Positions 15,606 to 24,230 of a stretch of DNA of 64,000 bases are shown in pieces. The notes below the pieces were generated by a model that did no database searches, was not told the origin of the DNA, and saw only the letters and a program-made list of their open reading frames with translations. The stretch covers positions 1 through 64,000 of the forward strand of contig NZ_CDDB01000040.1 in the NCBI RefSeq assembly GCF_000820105.1, read 5' to 3'. The DNA is from Aeromonas schubertii (GTDB taxonomy: Bacteria; Pseudomonadota; Gammaproteobacteria; Enterobacterales; Aeromonadaceae). Position numbers and translations under genes: made by a program. Each line of letters begins with the position of its first letter. The stretch's first letter is position 1.

Positions 15606-16883
15606 ATGACCGAACATGTGAAGAGCTTCTACGCCGCCAGTGCCAACCCCCATGCGCCCTGGCCCACCCTGACCGGTGATCAGGAGTGCGATGTCTGTGT
15701 GGTGGGCGGAGGCTATACCGGCCTCTCCAGTGCCCTGCACCTGGCCGAGCGGGGTTATCAGGTGGTGCTGCTGGAGGCGGCACGCATCGGCTTTGGGGCC
15801 AGCGGCCGCAACGGGGGGCAGATAGTCAACTCCTACAGTCGCGACATCGACACCATAGAGCGCAACTGCCCACCGGAGCAGGCTCGCCTGCTCGGGAACA
15901 TGTTGTTCGAGGGGGGAGATATCATCCGTGAGCGGATCGAGCGCTATCAGATCCAGTGTGACTTCCGTCAGGGGGGGGTGTTTGCCGCCGATACCGAGAA
16001 GCAACTGCACGAGCTCAAGGCCCAGAAGGAGCGTTGGGGGCGTTGGGGCAACGATCAGATGGAGCTGCTCGACAAAGAGGGGATCCGCGATGTGGTTCAG
16101 ACCGAGCGCTACGTGGGCGGCCTGCTCGACAAGCGGGGAGGCCACATCCATCCCCTCAACCTGGCCCTGGGGGAGGCAGAGGCGATCCGCAGCCTGGGAG
16201 GCCGCATCTTCGAACAATCTCCGGTGACCGATATAGTGCCGGGGGAGCGGGTGTTGGTGAAGACCGGGCAGGGGACGGTGAAGGCCCGCTTCGTGGTGGT
16301 GGCCGGCAACGCCTACCTGGGCAATCTGGTGCCCGAGCTTGCCGCCAAATCGATGCCGTGTGGCACCCAGGTGGTGGCCACCGAGGTGTTGGGTGAGGAG
16401 CGGGCACGCGAGCTGCTGCCTCAAAACTACTGTGTCGAGGATTGTAACTATCTGCTCGACTACTATCGCACCACAGGGGATCACCGTCTCATCTACGGGG
16501 GGGGCGTGGTCTATGGGGCACGGGATCCGGCGGATATCGAGCGCCTTATCATGCCCAAGCTGCTCAAGACCTTCCCCCAGTTGGCCGGGGTCAAGGTGGA
16601 GTACACCTGGACCGGTAACTTCCTGCTGACCCTGTCGCGCCTGCCCCAGTTTGGCCGCATTGGCAGCAACATCTATTACATGCAGGGTTACAGCGGCCAC
16701 GGGGTCACCTGCACCCATCTGGCCGGCAAGCTGCTGGCCGAGGCCCTGGCCGGTCAGGCCGAGCGTTTCGATGCCTTCGCCCGCCTGCCCCATTACCCCT
16801 TCCCCGGCGGGCGGCTGCTGCGAGTCCCCCTCACCGCCATGGGGGCCGTCTGGTACAGTCTGCGCGACAGCCTGGGGGTCTAA
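15606..16883 (+). CDS. puuB: Gamma-glutamylputrescine oxidoreductase (FAD-dependent)
   Basis: 425 residues, DAO/glycine oxidase-type flavoprotein. The dinucleotide motif VVGGGYTGLSSALHLAERG lies near residues 33-51, followed by GASGRNGGQ. The C-terminal YYMQGYSGHGVTCTHLAGKLLAE segment is typical of PuuB/OrdL proteins. It oxidises gamma-glutamylputrescine to gamma-glutamyl-aminobutyraldehyde with release of ammonia and peroxide. The start at 15606 is preceded by an AAGG-type site and fits the family length; upstream in-frame starts extend into the operator region. Divergent from puuA. No PuuD hydrolase gene is seen nearby, so that step must be encoded elsewhere. Confidence 0.92.
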   Translation: MTEHVKSFYAASANPHAPWPTLTGDQECDVCVVGGGYTGLSSALHLAERGYQVVLLEAARIGFGASGRNGGQIVNSYSRDIDTIERNCPPEQARLLGNMLFEGGDIIRERIERYQIQCDFRQGGVFAADTEKQLHELKAQKERWGRWGNDQMELLDKEGIRDVVQTERYVGGLLDKRGGHIHPLNLALGEAEAIRSLGGRIFEQSPVTDIVPGERVLVKTGQGTVKARFVVVAGNAYLGNLVPELAAKSMPCGTQVVATEVLGEERARELLPQNYCVEDCNYLLDYYRTTGDHRLIYGGGVVYGARDPADIERLIMPKLLKTFPQLAGVKVEYTWTGNFLLTLSRLPQFGRIGSNIYYMQGYSGHGVTCTHLAGKLLAEALAGQAERFDAFARLPHYPFPGGRLLRVPLTAMGAVWYSLRDSLGV

Positions 16884-16898
16884 TCCCTCAATCATGAA

Positions 16899-16930
16899 GA
16901 AGGCCACCCTGAGGTGGCCTTCCTCTTTTT
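16899..16930. terminator. Bidirectional terminator between puuB and the chaperone gene
   Basis: Stem AGGCCACCCT / AGGTGGCCT followed by a T-rich run on the plus strand. It is placed between two convergent genes and could serve both. Confidence 0.8.
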
Positions 16931-16947
16931 ATACAGGAACGCGGGAA

Positions 16948-17358
16948 TCAGACCCTGACACTGGCGGGAGGGGATACCGGCTCTGTTGCAGGTGTGGTCG
17001 AAGCGAGGGCATCGGCGAAGGCCAGCAAGGTACTGAGGGCCTGGTAGAGGGCTACGCCATCCATATCTTTTAGGGCGTGCTGGCTCCAAGCGATAAGATG
17101 ATTGTCTGGCGACAGGCCGACTCGGGGATGATTGCAATGTTCCGAGAAGAGGTTTCTCTGCAACAGAGTCACCGCTTGTTGCTCATTCTCCAGCGGTTGT
17201 ACTCGGGCAAACATTGCCAATTGATCCTCACCCAGGGGGGCAAGGTGGATCACCTGCTCACCATCGAGGGTCAGACTGGCTATCCCCGCTTCGGCAATCA
17301 GTTCGATCCCGAGTTGCTTACCCAGCGCCTCCAGGGTGGCATTAAATCGTTCGCTCAT
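16948..17358 (-). CDS. CesT/SycH-type type III secretion chaperone
   Basis: 136 residues, small and acidic in character. The beginning MSERFNATLEALGKQLGIEL followed by LTLDGEQVIHLAPLGEDQLAMFARV is the pattern of class I secretion chaperones, which bind the N-terminal region of an effector and keep it secretion-competent. It is divergent from the AopH-like phosphatase gene 192 bases away, the same arrangement as chaperone and effector pairs such as SycH/YopH. The assignment rests on fold-like pattern and neighbourhood. Its base composition is lower in GC than the flanking metabolic genes. Confidence 0.75.
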   Translation of the reverse strand: MSERFNATLEALGKQLGIELIAEAGIASLTLDGEQVIHLAPLGEDQLAMFARVQPLENEQQAVTLLQRNLFSEHCNHPRVGLSPDNHLIAWSQHALKDMDGVALYQALSTLLAFADALASTTPATEPVSPPASVRV

Positions 17359-17469
17359 GTTCGCGTCTCTTTACCTGTGATTTGTGGGAGCAAACTACCG
17401 AAAAAGCCCCCCCTCCTTTGTCACTCCCTGTCGTCGTTTTATCGCTTTCCGCCATTTTGTAGCAGGGCT

Positions 17470-17520
17470 AAAAAAAACCGGCCATGACTGAAAAGAGAGA
17501 TTTGGAAAGCTTCTTATACT
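17470..17520 (+). promoter_or_regulatory. ExsA-type activator box and -10 upstream of the effector gene
   Basis: An eight-base A-tract (17470-17477) is followed by GCC (17481-17483), five bases, then TGAAA (17489-17493). This matches the A-rich, GnC-N5-TGnnA pattern described for ExsA-dependent promoters. TATACT at 17515-17520 can act as the -10. It suggests co-regulation with the chromosomal type III secretion genes. Confidence 0.5.
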
Positions 17521-17550
17521 CGCGGCTCGACAACATAAGCTGAGGTTCAT

Positions 17551-18888
17551 ATGGCATTATCTCTTCAAGCCCTGCACTCTAAGGTCACCCAGCTGGCTCA
17601 GAACAATGGTGAACTGACCGGTAAATTCAAAAACGATTCTCTTGCCGCCCATAAAGAGGGCTCTTTTCAGGGGCTAACCGTATCGAGCGGAGCCAGACCG
17701 ACAGAGCGGGCTTTTGCCCAGGAGGTGCTCAAACATCTACAGCATGTCTCTCTTAACGATGGTGAGGTGCGTGGTTTGACTGAGGGAAGCCGCTATGCCC
17801 AGAGCAATTTTGAGCTGCATTATGATGGCAAGGGGGTTCAACTTCGTGGATTGCACAGCGATCAGCTCACCCTGAAAGATGCCAAGATTCTGCTTGATGC
17901 GGCACTGCGTCAGCAAGGTCGTGAGGAGGCTCCCCCGCTTCCCCCGCGTAGCGCGCCTGTCCGGACCGACCGACCCGCACTGGCCCATCAGCATGAACGT
18001 CTGATGGGAACTGCTCCGCGGTTGGTAGCGGCCCCGCCTGCAGATCCTTGTGGTTCCGCTCAGAAACAACAGCTCAGCGACCGCCTCAAGGCGCTGCAGG
18101 ATCAACTCTCACCGGGCAATGATCCTGACCGTTATCAGCAGGGGAGCGGGGTGAATCGCTTCAGAGACATTCAGGCCAACAAGGCGACTGCCGTACGCGA
18201 GGATCTCAACGCCAACTATGTGCAGGTCGGGGCCCATCGTTCCATCGCCTGTCAGTATCCGTTGCAGGCTCAACTTGAGAGCCACATGCAGATGCTGTTT
18301 GATAACCGGACTCCGGTGCTGGCGGTGTTGGCTTCCGCGAGCGAGATCGACACACCGGGTAACAAGATGCCCGATTACTTCCGTCAGGATGGCCAATATG
18401 GCCAGATGAAGGTGAAGTCTGCTCTTCACCACTCCGTCGACTTGGGACGAGGCATCCAGGCTGATGTTTACCATATGACACTCTCTCAGCCCAATTCCGG
18501 TAAGAAGGGGATTGTGGTGCCCGTGGTACACGTAAGCAATTGGCCGGATAAGCAAGCGGTAGGGACTGACGTTAGCGATAACCTGGCGAGGCTTCTTGAA
18601 CAGACCACTCAGGAAAAGAAGGATATGTACACCAGAGCTGGTAGCTCGGCCGTGGGTGACGACAATAAGTTACTGCCGGTTATCCATTGCCGCGCCGGGG
18701 TAGGACGCACCGGTCAGGTGATTGGGACCATGGCCATGAATGACCCCCGCAATGGGGCTCTGAGTGTTGAAGATGTGGTGGGTGAGATGCGCCAGCATCG
18801 AAACGGCATCATGGTTCAGACTCAGGGTCAGCTTGACGAGTTGGTCAATCTGGCTCAGCAGCAAGGGCGTTCTTTGTTGCGTGCCTAA
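17551..18888 (+). CDS. aopH: AopH/YopH-like type III secreted protein tyrosine phosphatase
   Basis: 445 residues. The N-terminal about 130 residues resemble the YopH secretion/chaperone-binding domain. A proline-rich linker (EEAPPLPPRSAPV) follows, then a protein tyrosine phosphatase domain with the WPD loop (SNWPDKQAVG, about 329) and the catalytic P-loop HCRAGVGRTGQ (Cys about 380). In Yersinia and A. salmonicida this effector enters host cells and dephosphorylates focal adhesion proteins. Catalytic Cys and Arg are both intact. The ATG has only a weak GAGG-like site. GC content is visibly lower than in its neighbours, and no secretion apparatus genes are nearby, which suggests horizontal acquisition of an effector/chaperone cassette. 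Confidence 0.9.
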   Translation: MALSLQALHSKVTQLAQNNGELTGKFKNDSLAAHKEGSFQGLTVSSGARPTERAFAQEVLKHLQHVSLNDGEVRGLTEGSRYAQSNFELHYDGKGVQLRGLHSDQLTLKDAKILLDAALRQQGREEAPPLPPRSAPVRTDRPALAHQHERLMGTAPRLVAAPPADPCGSAQKQQLSDRLKALQDQLSPGNDPDRYQQGSGVNRFRDIQANKATAVREDLNANYVQVGAHRSIACQYPLQAQLESHMQMLFDNRTPVLAVLASASEIDTPGNKMPDYFRQDGQYGQMKVKSALHHSVDLGRGIQADVYHMTLSQPNSGKKGIVVPVVHVSNWPDKQAVGTDVSDNLARLLEQTTQEKKDMYTRAGSSAVGDDNKLLPVIHCRAGVGRTGQVIGTMAMNDPRNGALSVEDVVGEMRQHRNGIMVQTQGQLDELVNLAQQQGRSLLRA

Positions 18889-18895
18889 GTGACAG

Positions 18896-18927
18896 GAGAA
18901 GAGGCCACCCAGGGGTGGCCTCTTCGT
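18896..18927. terminator. Bidirectional terminator between the effector and PTS genes
   Basis: Stem GAGGCCACCC / GGGTGGCCTC between convergent genes, flanked by AGAA and TTCG. Confidence 0.75.
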
Positions 18928-18948
18928 TATGGCACGTTTATGGTGCGA

Positions 18949-20850
18949 TCAGGCGGCCTTGGCCAGCGCGACCTCCTGGCTCTTTTTCAGGCGCAGCTTT
19001 TTCAGGGCTACCGCCGTGATGCCGGTGATAACGGCACCGGTCACCATGCAGAGCAGGGCCAGCAGGGGCTTGTTCATGGCTCCGAGCAGGGCCACGATGG
19101 GGCCGCCGTGGGCGACGCTGTTGGTGATGCCAAACAGGAAGGCCATGACGGCGGCGACCATGCTGCCCAGCACGTTGGCCGGAATGACGGCCAGCGGGTC
19201 GCGGGCGGCAAACGGGATTGCCCCTTCCGAGATACCGACCAGGCCCATGGCGCCGGCCGCCTTGCCCGCCTCGATCTCGCTCTTGTCGAAGATGCCGAGC
19301 TTGCGACCGAGTACGGTGGCGATGCCCATGCCGAGCGGCGCAACCGGGATGGCGCAGGCCATGGCCCCCATAAACTGGGTCTGGCCGGAGGCAATCATGC
19401 CGACGGAGAAGAGGAAGGCCACCTTGTTGACCGGGCCACCCATATCAAAGCCCGCCATGCCCCCGAGCACGATGCCGAGCAGCACCAGGCTACCGCCACT
19501 CATGGAGAGGAGCAGGGCGTTGAGGCCGGTCATCATGTCGGCGATGGGGGCACCGATGATGAAGATAAAGACGGCGGCGATAAAGAGTGAACCGACGATA
19601 GGGGCGATCAGGATCGGCACCAGCGGCTGCACCATCTTGTGGTAGCTGCGGGTCGCAATCCAGCGCACCAGGTAGCCGACCAGAAGGCCCGCGATGATGG
19701 CACCGATAAAGCCGGTACCGGCATCGGCCCCGTAGAAGCTGCCATTGTTGGCGATCCAGCCGCCGATAAAGCCCGGCGCCAGGGCCGGACGATCACCGAT
19801 GGCATAGGCGATATAGCCAGCCAAGATGGGGATCATCAGGGTAAAGGCGGCCACACCCACGTTGAGGATCTGGTTCCACATGCTCCCTTCCGGGATCTGC
19901 ATGCCCGCCGGTGTCGGCACGCCGCCGATGGCCAGGGCCAAGGCGATAAGCAAACCGCCCGTCACGACAAACGGAATCATATGGGAGACACCGTTCATCA
20001 GATAGCGGTAGAGATCCGAACTGCCGCTGCTGCTCTTCTCCTCGCTCGTCTTGGTTCCGCCAGCCACGTGGGCGGGAGCCTTGAGCGCCTGTTCGATCAG
20101 CCCCTTGCCATCCTTGATGGGGGCCTTGACCCCGGTCTTGACCAGGGGCTTGCCGGCGAAGCGATCGAGATCCACCTGCTTGTCGCAGGCGACTATGATG
20201 GCGCTCGCCCGGGCGATCTCCTCGGTGCTGGGGGCATTCTTTACCCCGATGGAGCCGTTGGTCTCCACCTTGATGGCGTATCCCAACTCGGCTGCCGCCT
20301 TCTCCAGGCACTCGGCCGCCAGATAGGTGTGGGCCACGCCGGCGGGGCAGCCGGTCACCCCGATAAGAAAGCCCTGATCGGCGCTGCCGGTGGCCTGCTC
20401 CTGCTTCTCGGCGAGCAGCAGGGCCAGGGCCTGGTCCGCATCCTTGGCCTGCATCAGGCGCTCGACAAAGCCCGGCTCGATGAGCTTGGATGAGAGTTCG
20501 GCCAGTACCTCGATATGGTGGTTGGCCCCACCGGCGGGGGAGGCGATCATGAAAAAGAGGCGTGATGGCTGGCCATCTTCGGCGCCATAGTCGATCCCCT
20601 GGCGGCTGATGCCGATGGCCACGGCTGGCGTGATGACGGCGCCGCTCTTGGCGTGGGGCAGGGCGATCCCCTCCTCGAAGCCGGTGTTATCGAGCTCTTC
20701 CCGAGCCCAGAGATCGGCGACAAACTGCTGCTCGTCCCCAATTTTCCCCTGCTCCTTGAGCATGCGGGCCATCTCGGTGAAGACCTCTTCCTTGCTCCCG
20801 GCGGCCAGATCCAGACAGATCAGCTGCCGGTTGATCAATGTGGTGATCAT
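18949..20850 (-). CDS. PTS fructose-type transporter, fused EIIABC
   Basis: 633 residues in A-B-C order. EIIA (about 1-150) carries the phosphorylated His in GIALPHAKSG (His66). EIIB (about 160-260) has the Cys in GVTGCPAGVAHTYLAA (about Cys168). EIIC (about 280-620) is a membrane domain with GGMAGFDMGGPVNK and GISEGAIPFAARDP. It imports and phosphorylates a hexose of the fructose group. The A-B-C order and length recall fructose-family and mannosylglycerate (MngA) permeases, but substrate is not decidable here because no sugar-specific enzyme is adjacent. It is probably monocistronic, with Cra-like and CRP-like sites upstream. Confidence 0.9.
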   Translation of the reverse strand: MITTLINRQLICLDLAAGSKEEVFTEMARMLKEQGKIGDEQQFVADLWAREELDNTGFEEGIALPHAKSGAVITPAVAIGISRQGIDYGAEDGQPSRLFFMIASPAGGANHHIEVLAELSSKLIEPGFVERLMQAKDADQALALLLAEKQEQATGSADQGFLIGVTGCPAGVAHTYLAAECLEKAAAELGYAIKVETNGSIGVKNAPSTEEIARASAIIVACDKQVDLDRFAGKPLVKTGVKAPIKDGKGLIEQALKAPAHVAGGTKTSEEKSSSGSSDLYRYLMNGVSHMIPFVVTGGLLIALALAIGGVPTPAGMQIPEGSMWNQILNVGVAAFTLMIPILAGYIAYAIGDRPALAPGFIGGWIANNGSFYGADAGTGFIGAIIAGLLVGYLVRWIATRSYHKMVQPLVPILIAPIVGSLFIAAVFIFIIGAPIADMMTGLNALLLSMSGGSLVLLGIVLGGMAGFDMGGPVNKVAFLFSVGMIASGQTQFMGAMACAIPVAPLGMGIATVLGRKLGIFDKSEIEAGKAAGAMGLVGISEGAIPFAARDPLAVIPANVLGSMVAAVMAFLFGITNSVAHGGPIVALLGAMNKPLLALLCMVTGAVITGITAVALKKLRLKKSQEVALAKAA

Positions 20851-20877
20851 GATGCTCTCCCCTCTCGTGTGCAGTAC

Positions 20878-20892
20878 GCGTGAATCGTTTTT
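20878..20892. promoter_or_regulatory. Cra (FruR)-like operator upstream of PTS EIIABC
   Basis: GCGTGAATCGTTTTT fits the Cra consensus (RSTGAAWCSNTHHW) with one mismatch and lies 28 bases upstream of the start codon, where bound repressor would block transcription of a fructose-type PTS gene. Confidence 0.5.
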
Positions 20893-20978
20893 CTCGAGCC
20901 TATTATTTCGCGCCAGGGGGGGGTAAAAAATCGCATATTCGTGTCGTTAACTGGATTTTTGTGTCATTTGTCCGTGGC

Positions 20979-20994
20979 TGTGATCCAGGTCGCA
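20979..20994. promoter_or_regulatory. CRP-like site
   Basis: TGTGATCCAGGTCGCA matches the TGTGA-N6-TCACA consensus with one mismatch. It lies in the divergent gap, 129 bases from the EIIABC start and 238 from the oxidoreductase start. Confidence 0.5.
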
Positions 20995-21231
20995 ACCATA
21001 GTGATAGCCTCTTATGGTTCCTGTTGATGCTTGTTGCCGACATTAATCAATGAGTTACATCCTGTCACCAGGACGTTTAAGAGCTGGCATGGGCCATGAG
21101 CGGCAGGGGAAGGGAAAAGAGAAATTGTAAATTTGTGGCATTTTCAGAGCCGTGGGAGTGTGATCCCGCGCACGGGATTGGCTCGCCAGAGGCGTGCTAT
21201 GCTGCCCCGTCACCTGCATCAAGGAGTTTCC

Positions 21232-22155
21232 ATGCGCATTGCCATGATTGGCCTCGGCGACATTGCCCAAAAGGCCTACCTGCCCCTGCTCGCCGCCGAC
21301 GCCCGGGTCACCCCGCTGCTGTGCACCCGTCATCCCGAGACATTGGCACACCTCGGCCGGCAGTATCGTATCCCCGAGCTGTTTACCGACCTGGACACCT
21401 TGCTGGCCGCCCGCCCCGATGCGGTGATGATCCATGCCGCCACCCGGGTCCACGACGAGCTGGCGAGGGCCACCCTGGGTGCGGGGATCCCCACCTTCGT
21501 GGACAAACCCCTGTGTGACAGCGCCGATCAGGCCGAGCGTCTGTGCGAGCTGGCCCTGGCCCGCAACTGTCCCCTGTTTGTCGGCTTTAATCGTCGTTAT
21601 CTGCCGGCCATGGAGGCGGCGCGCTGCCAGCCACTGACCGAGCTGCACTGGCACAAGCACCGTCACGCCTTGCCGGGCGTCGCGCGAGATTTTGTGTTTG
21701 ACGACTTTATCCATGTGCTCGATGCCCTCTGTCACTTTGGTGGCGTGCCACAAGGCGAGGTTCATTCGGTGCTGCGCACCTCATCCCGGGACCCACACCT
21801 GCTGGCCGCGGTGAGCGTCAGTTGGGAGAGCGACGGGCGCGCCATCGGCGGCAGCATGAACCGCAGTGCCGGGGTCACCGAGGAGCGCATCAGCGCCTAT
21901 GGAGAGGATCTCTCGCTGCATCTTGAGAGTTGTACCCGCGGCACCCTGGCCCGTGGCGGGGTGGTGCAGCGGCTGGAGCCGGGGGACTGGCAGCCGGTGC
22001 TGGCCCAGCGCGGCTTCGCCCCCATGCTCGAGCACTGGTATCGGCAGATCGATGGCGGGGTCGCCGACACCGGGCTTGTCGACTCCTACCTGCATAGCCA
22101 TCGACTGGCCGAGCAGCTGGTGGCGAGGGCAGCGCGCCTTGGCACCCCCAGCTAG
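21232..22155 (+). CDS. Gfo/Idh/MocA family oxidoreductase
   Basis: 307 residues. The N-terminal Rossmann domain starts MRIAMIGLGDIAQKAYLP (GxGxxA type) and includes DKPLCDSADQAERL, the family's conserved EKP-like region. The C-terminal domain carries residues FDDFIHVLDALCHFGG with the typical D..H pair. These enzymes reduce or oxidise sugar-like or other carbonyl substrates with NAD(P). The ATG at 21232 has AAGGAG seven bases upstream. It is adjacent to an SgrR-like regulator in the same direction but separated by about 280 bases. Confidence 0.85.
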   Translation: MRIAMIGLGDIAQKAYLPLLAADARVTPLLCTRHPETLAHLGRQYRIPELFTDLDTLLAARPDAVMIHAATRVHDELARATLGAGIPTFVDKPLCDSADQAERLCELALARNCPLFVGFNRRYLPAMEAARCQPLTELHWHKHRHALPGVARDFVFDDFIHVLDALCHFGGVPQGEVHSVLRTSSRDPHLLAAVSVSWESDGRAIGGSMNRSAGVTEERISAYGEDLSLHLESCTRGTLARGGVVQRLEPGDWQPVLAQRGFAPMLEHWYRQIDGGVADTGLVDSYLHSHRLAEQLVARAARLGTPS

Positions 22156-22368
22156 AGAGGGCGCTGCCGGCAGCAGGCAGGAACCACGGCTCTGGGGCGC
22201 CTGAGGAAGAGAGCAAGGAGCCTTGCCAGCACTCTGCGTGTCAGGGGAGGCCTGCCGGTCTCTACCACTGGGCAGGGGTGATGACGGGGTCTGAGCCAGT
22301 GGCGGTGGGGGTAGATATGATCGTTCATGATGGCACTCCAGGATGGGGATGCCTGCATCTTGGTCGGA

Positions 22369-22420
22369 AAAAAGGTGTAGTAAAATTGAAGAGGTGATAA
22401 AAGAAACTACGCCTTTAACG
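22369..22420. promoter_or_regulatory. Inverted repeat upstream of the sgrR-like gene
   Basis: AAAGGTGTAG near 22369 and CTACGCCTTT near 22408 form an interrupted palindrome with one mismatch around an AT-rich centre. It could be an autoregulatory operator. On the minus strand the right-to-left reading ends in a run of six T, so a terminator is an alternative. Confidence 0.4.
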
Positions 22421-22433
22421 CGACGAGGGGAAC

Positions 22434-24179
22434 ATGAGTCAGAGACGGCGTCTGCTGCAGCTTGAGCACAAACTGGGTCCCCTGGGAGAGGGGGAGATCA
22501 CCCTCGATGAGTTGGCGCAGACCTTTAGCTGTTCCCGCCGCAACATTCAGCTGGTACTGGGCTCTCTGATCGAGGCGGGCTGGATCCGCTGGTCACCGGG
22601 GCGGGGGCGCGGCCATCGGTCACGGATTGCGCTACTGCAGAGCCACCATCGACTCACGATGCAGGAGGCCGAAGCGGCGTGCCAGAGGGGACAGCTCGAT
22701 CTGGCCATGGCCCTGCTCGAGGAGATTGGGGCCCGGGCCGACTTTGGCCAGTTGCTAGGCCAGATGGTGCAGCGGCGCCGCTGTGTGGACGGCATCATCA
22801 TCCCCATGGCCTGCCCCATCCTCGAGCTGGATCCGGCCCGAACCAGTAGCAGCAGTGCGCTGCATATTATCGAGCATCTCTACGATGGCTTGCTCGAGGT
22901 CTCTCCCCTCGACGGCGCTCTTCAACCTGCGCTGGCACACCACTGGGAGGCGCGGGAAGAGGGGCTCTGCTGGCATTTTTGGCTGCGCAGCGGGGTTCGC
23001 TTTCACCACGGCCCCACTCTGGAAGCCGGAGATGTGGTCCGTACCCTCGAGCGGCTGAGGGATCCGGCGAGCCTCTTTTACTCCCTCTATATGCATATCG
23101 TTGAGGTGCGGGCCCTCTCGCCGTTAAAAGTGGAAGTGCGTCTGGCCCACCCCGATCCCTTTTTATTGCAGCTGTTGGCCAATCCCCATAGCCGCATCAT
23201 CGCCGGCGAGGGGAGTCATGACACAGTGGGGCGCTTCACCCCCTTCGGCACGGGTCCCTTCCAGCTGCACCAGCGCAGTGAACATCACCTGATCCTGCAT
23301 CGTCACGAGCACCATTGGGGGCTCTTGCCACAGCTGGAGCAGATCGAGATCTGGCATCTTCTTCCCTCGGGCCGGCAGCCCAATCTCTGGCTGCATACCA
23401 ATCCCAGTCAGCACCCGCAAGGGGATGCGGTCAACCAGATCCACGAGACGGCGGGCTGTTTCTATCTCATTTTCCATCACCTGAGCCCCCTCTGGCAGAC
23501 GGAGGCGCGGCGTCAGGCCCTCTGGCACTATCTGGAGCAGGCTCGGCACCATGCCGACGAGATGGTGCCCGCCAATTCGATCTTTCCCGGCGGCCATATG
23601 CTGCCCCCTCTCTGTCCCGAGCCGCCGACCTGGACACCCCTGGGGAGCCCCCTGCGCATCGCGGCACCCGACAACGAGCGTTGCCGGCGACAGCGCCGCT
23701 GGTTGGCCCAGAGCCTGGAGCGGCTCGGCATCGAGTGCGACTGGTTGCCCTTGCCCGAGTCGGGTAGTGAGATGGGGGAGCTTGACGGGGCCGATCTGGT
23801 GCTGCTCGCCGAGGTGCTCGACAGTGAGGGGGAGTGGGGTCTCTTCGAGCTGCTTATTTCCAGCTCGGGTATTTCTTTGGCACTGGGTCAGGGGGCGCAC
23901 AGGCAGATGGCCGCGACCTTGCGCTCACACCTCGCCCGCTGCCGGCCGCAAGAGCGGCTTGCTCTCTTCTTGCAACAGGAGGCCCGGCTCTGCAGCCAGT
24001 ACCGTTATCTGCCTCTCTTTCGCCAGCAGGAGCACGTCATCTTCGACCCGCGTCTGCGCGGGATCCAGGTCAACCATCAGGGGTATTGCTCCTTCCGGCA
24101 TCTCTGGCTCGACGAGCCCGAGCTCGGGGTCAATATCTGTGCTCCACAAGAAGACCCTGGCTCCGGGGGGCGCCTTTAG
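22434..24179 (+). CDS. SgrR family transcriptional regulator
   Basis: 581 residues, typical SgrR length. The N-terminal winged helix (about 1-110) includes LDELAQTFSCSRRNIQLVLGSL and GWIRWSPGRGRGHRS. The remaining part is a periplasmic solute-binding-like domain (SBP_bac_5) with HIIEHLYDGLLEVSP, PALAHHW and SGVRFHHG. In E. coli SgrR senses sugar-phosphate stress and activates the small RNA SgrS. Members outside enterics often regulate other genes, and I do not see an SgrS-like RNA next to it. A GAGGGG site precedes the ATG. Confidence 0.88.
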   Translation: MSQRRRLLQLEHKLGPLGEGEITLDELAQTFSCSRRNIQLVLGSLIEAGWIRWSPGRGRGHRSRIALLQSHHRLTMQEAEAACQRGQLDLAMALLEEIGARADFGQLLGQMVQRRRCVDGIIIPMACPILELDPARTSSSSALHIIEHLYDGLLEVSPLDGALQPALAHHWEAREEGLCWHFWLRSGVRFHHGPTLEAGDVVRTLERLRDPASLFYSLYMHIVEVRALSPLKVEVRLAHPDPFLLQLLANPHSRIIAGEGSHDTVGRFTPFGTGPFQLHQRSEHHLILHRHEHHWGLLPQLEQIEIWHLLPSGRQPNLWLHTNPSQHPQGDAVNQIHETAGCFYLIFHHLSPLWQTEARRQALWHYLEQARHHADEMVPANSIFPGGHMLPPLCPEPPTWTPLGSPLRIAAPDNERCRRQRRWLAQSLERLGIECDWLPLPESGSEMGELDGADLVLLAEVLDSEGEWGLFELLISSSGISLALGQGAHRQMAATLRSHLARCRPQERLALFLQQEARLCSQYRYLPLFRQQEHVIFDPRLRGIQVNHQGYCSFRHLWLDEPELGVNICAPQEDPGSGGRL

Positions 24180-24230
24180 TTCACCAAGGCTTTGCTCTAT
24201 AATCGGCGCGCTTTTATCCGGGACGACACC

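Larger units (their letters stand above)
20851..21231. other. Divergent intergenic region, about 380 bases, between the PTS and oxidoreductase genes
   Basis: It contains the Cra-like and CRP-like sites listed separately. No small gene with a ribosome binding site is seen. The part near 20900-20960 is AT-rich. Confidence 0.5.

Noticed and set aside
22152-22327. SgrT-like peptide
   Set aside because: The divergent small ORF has no similarity that I can recall to SgrT and no convincing terminator follows; kept only as an observation.
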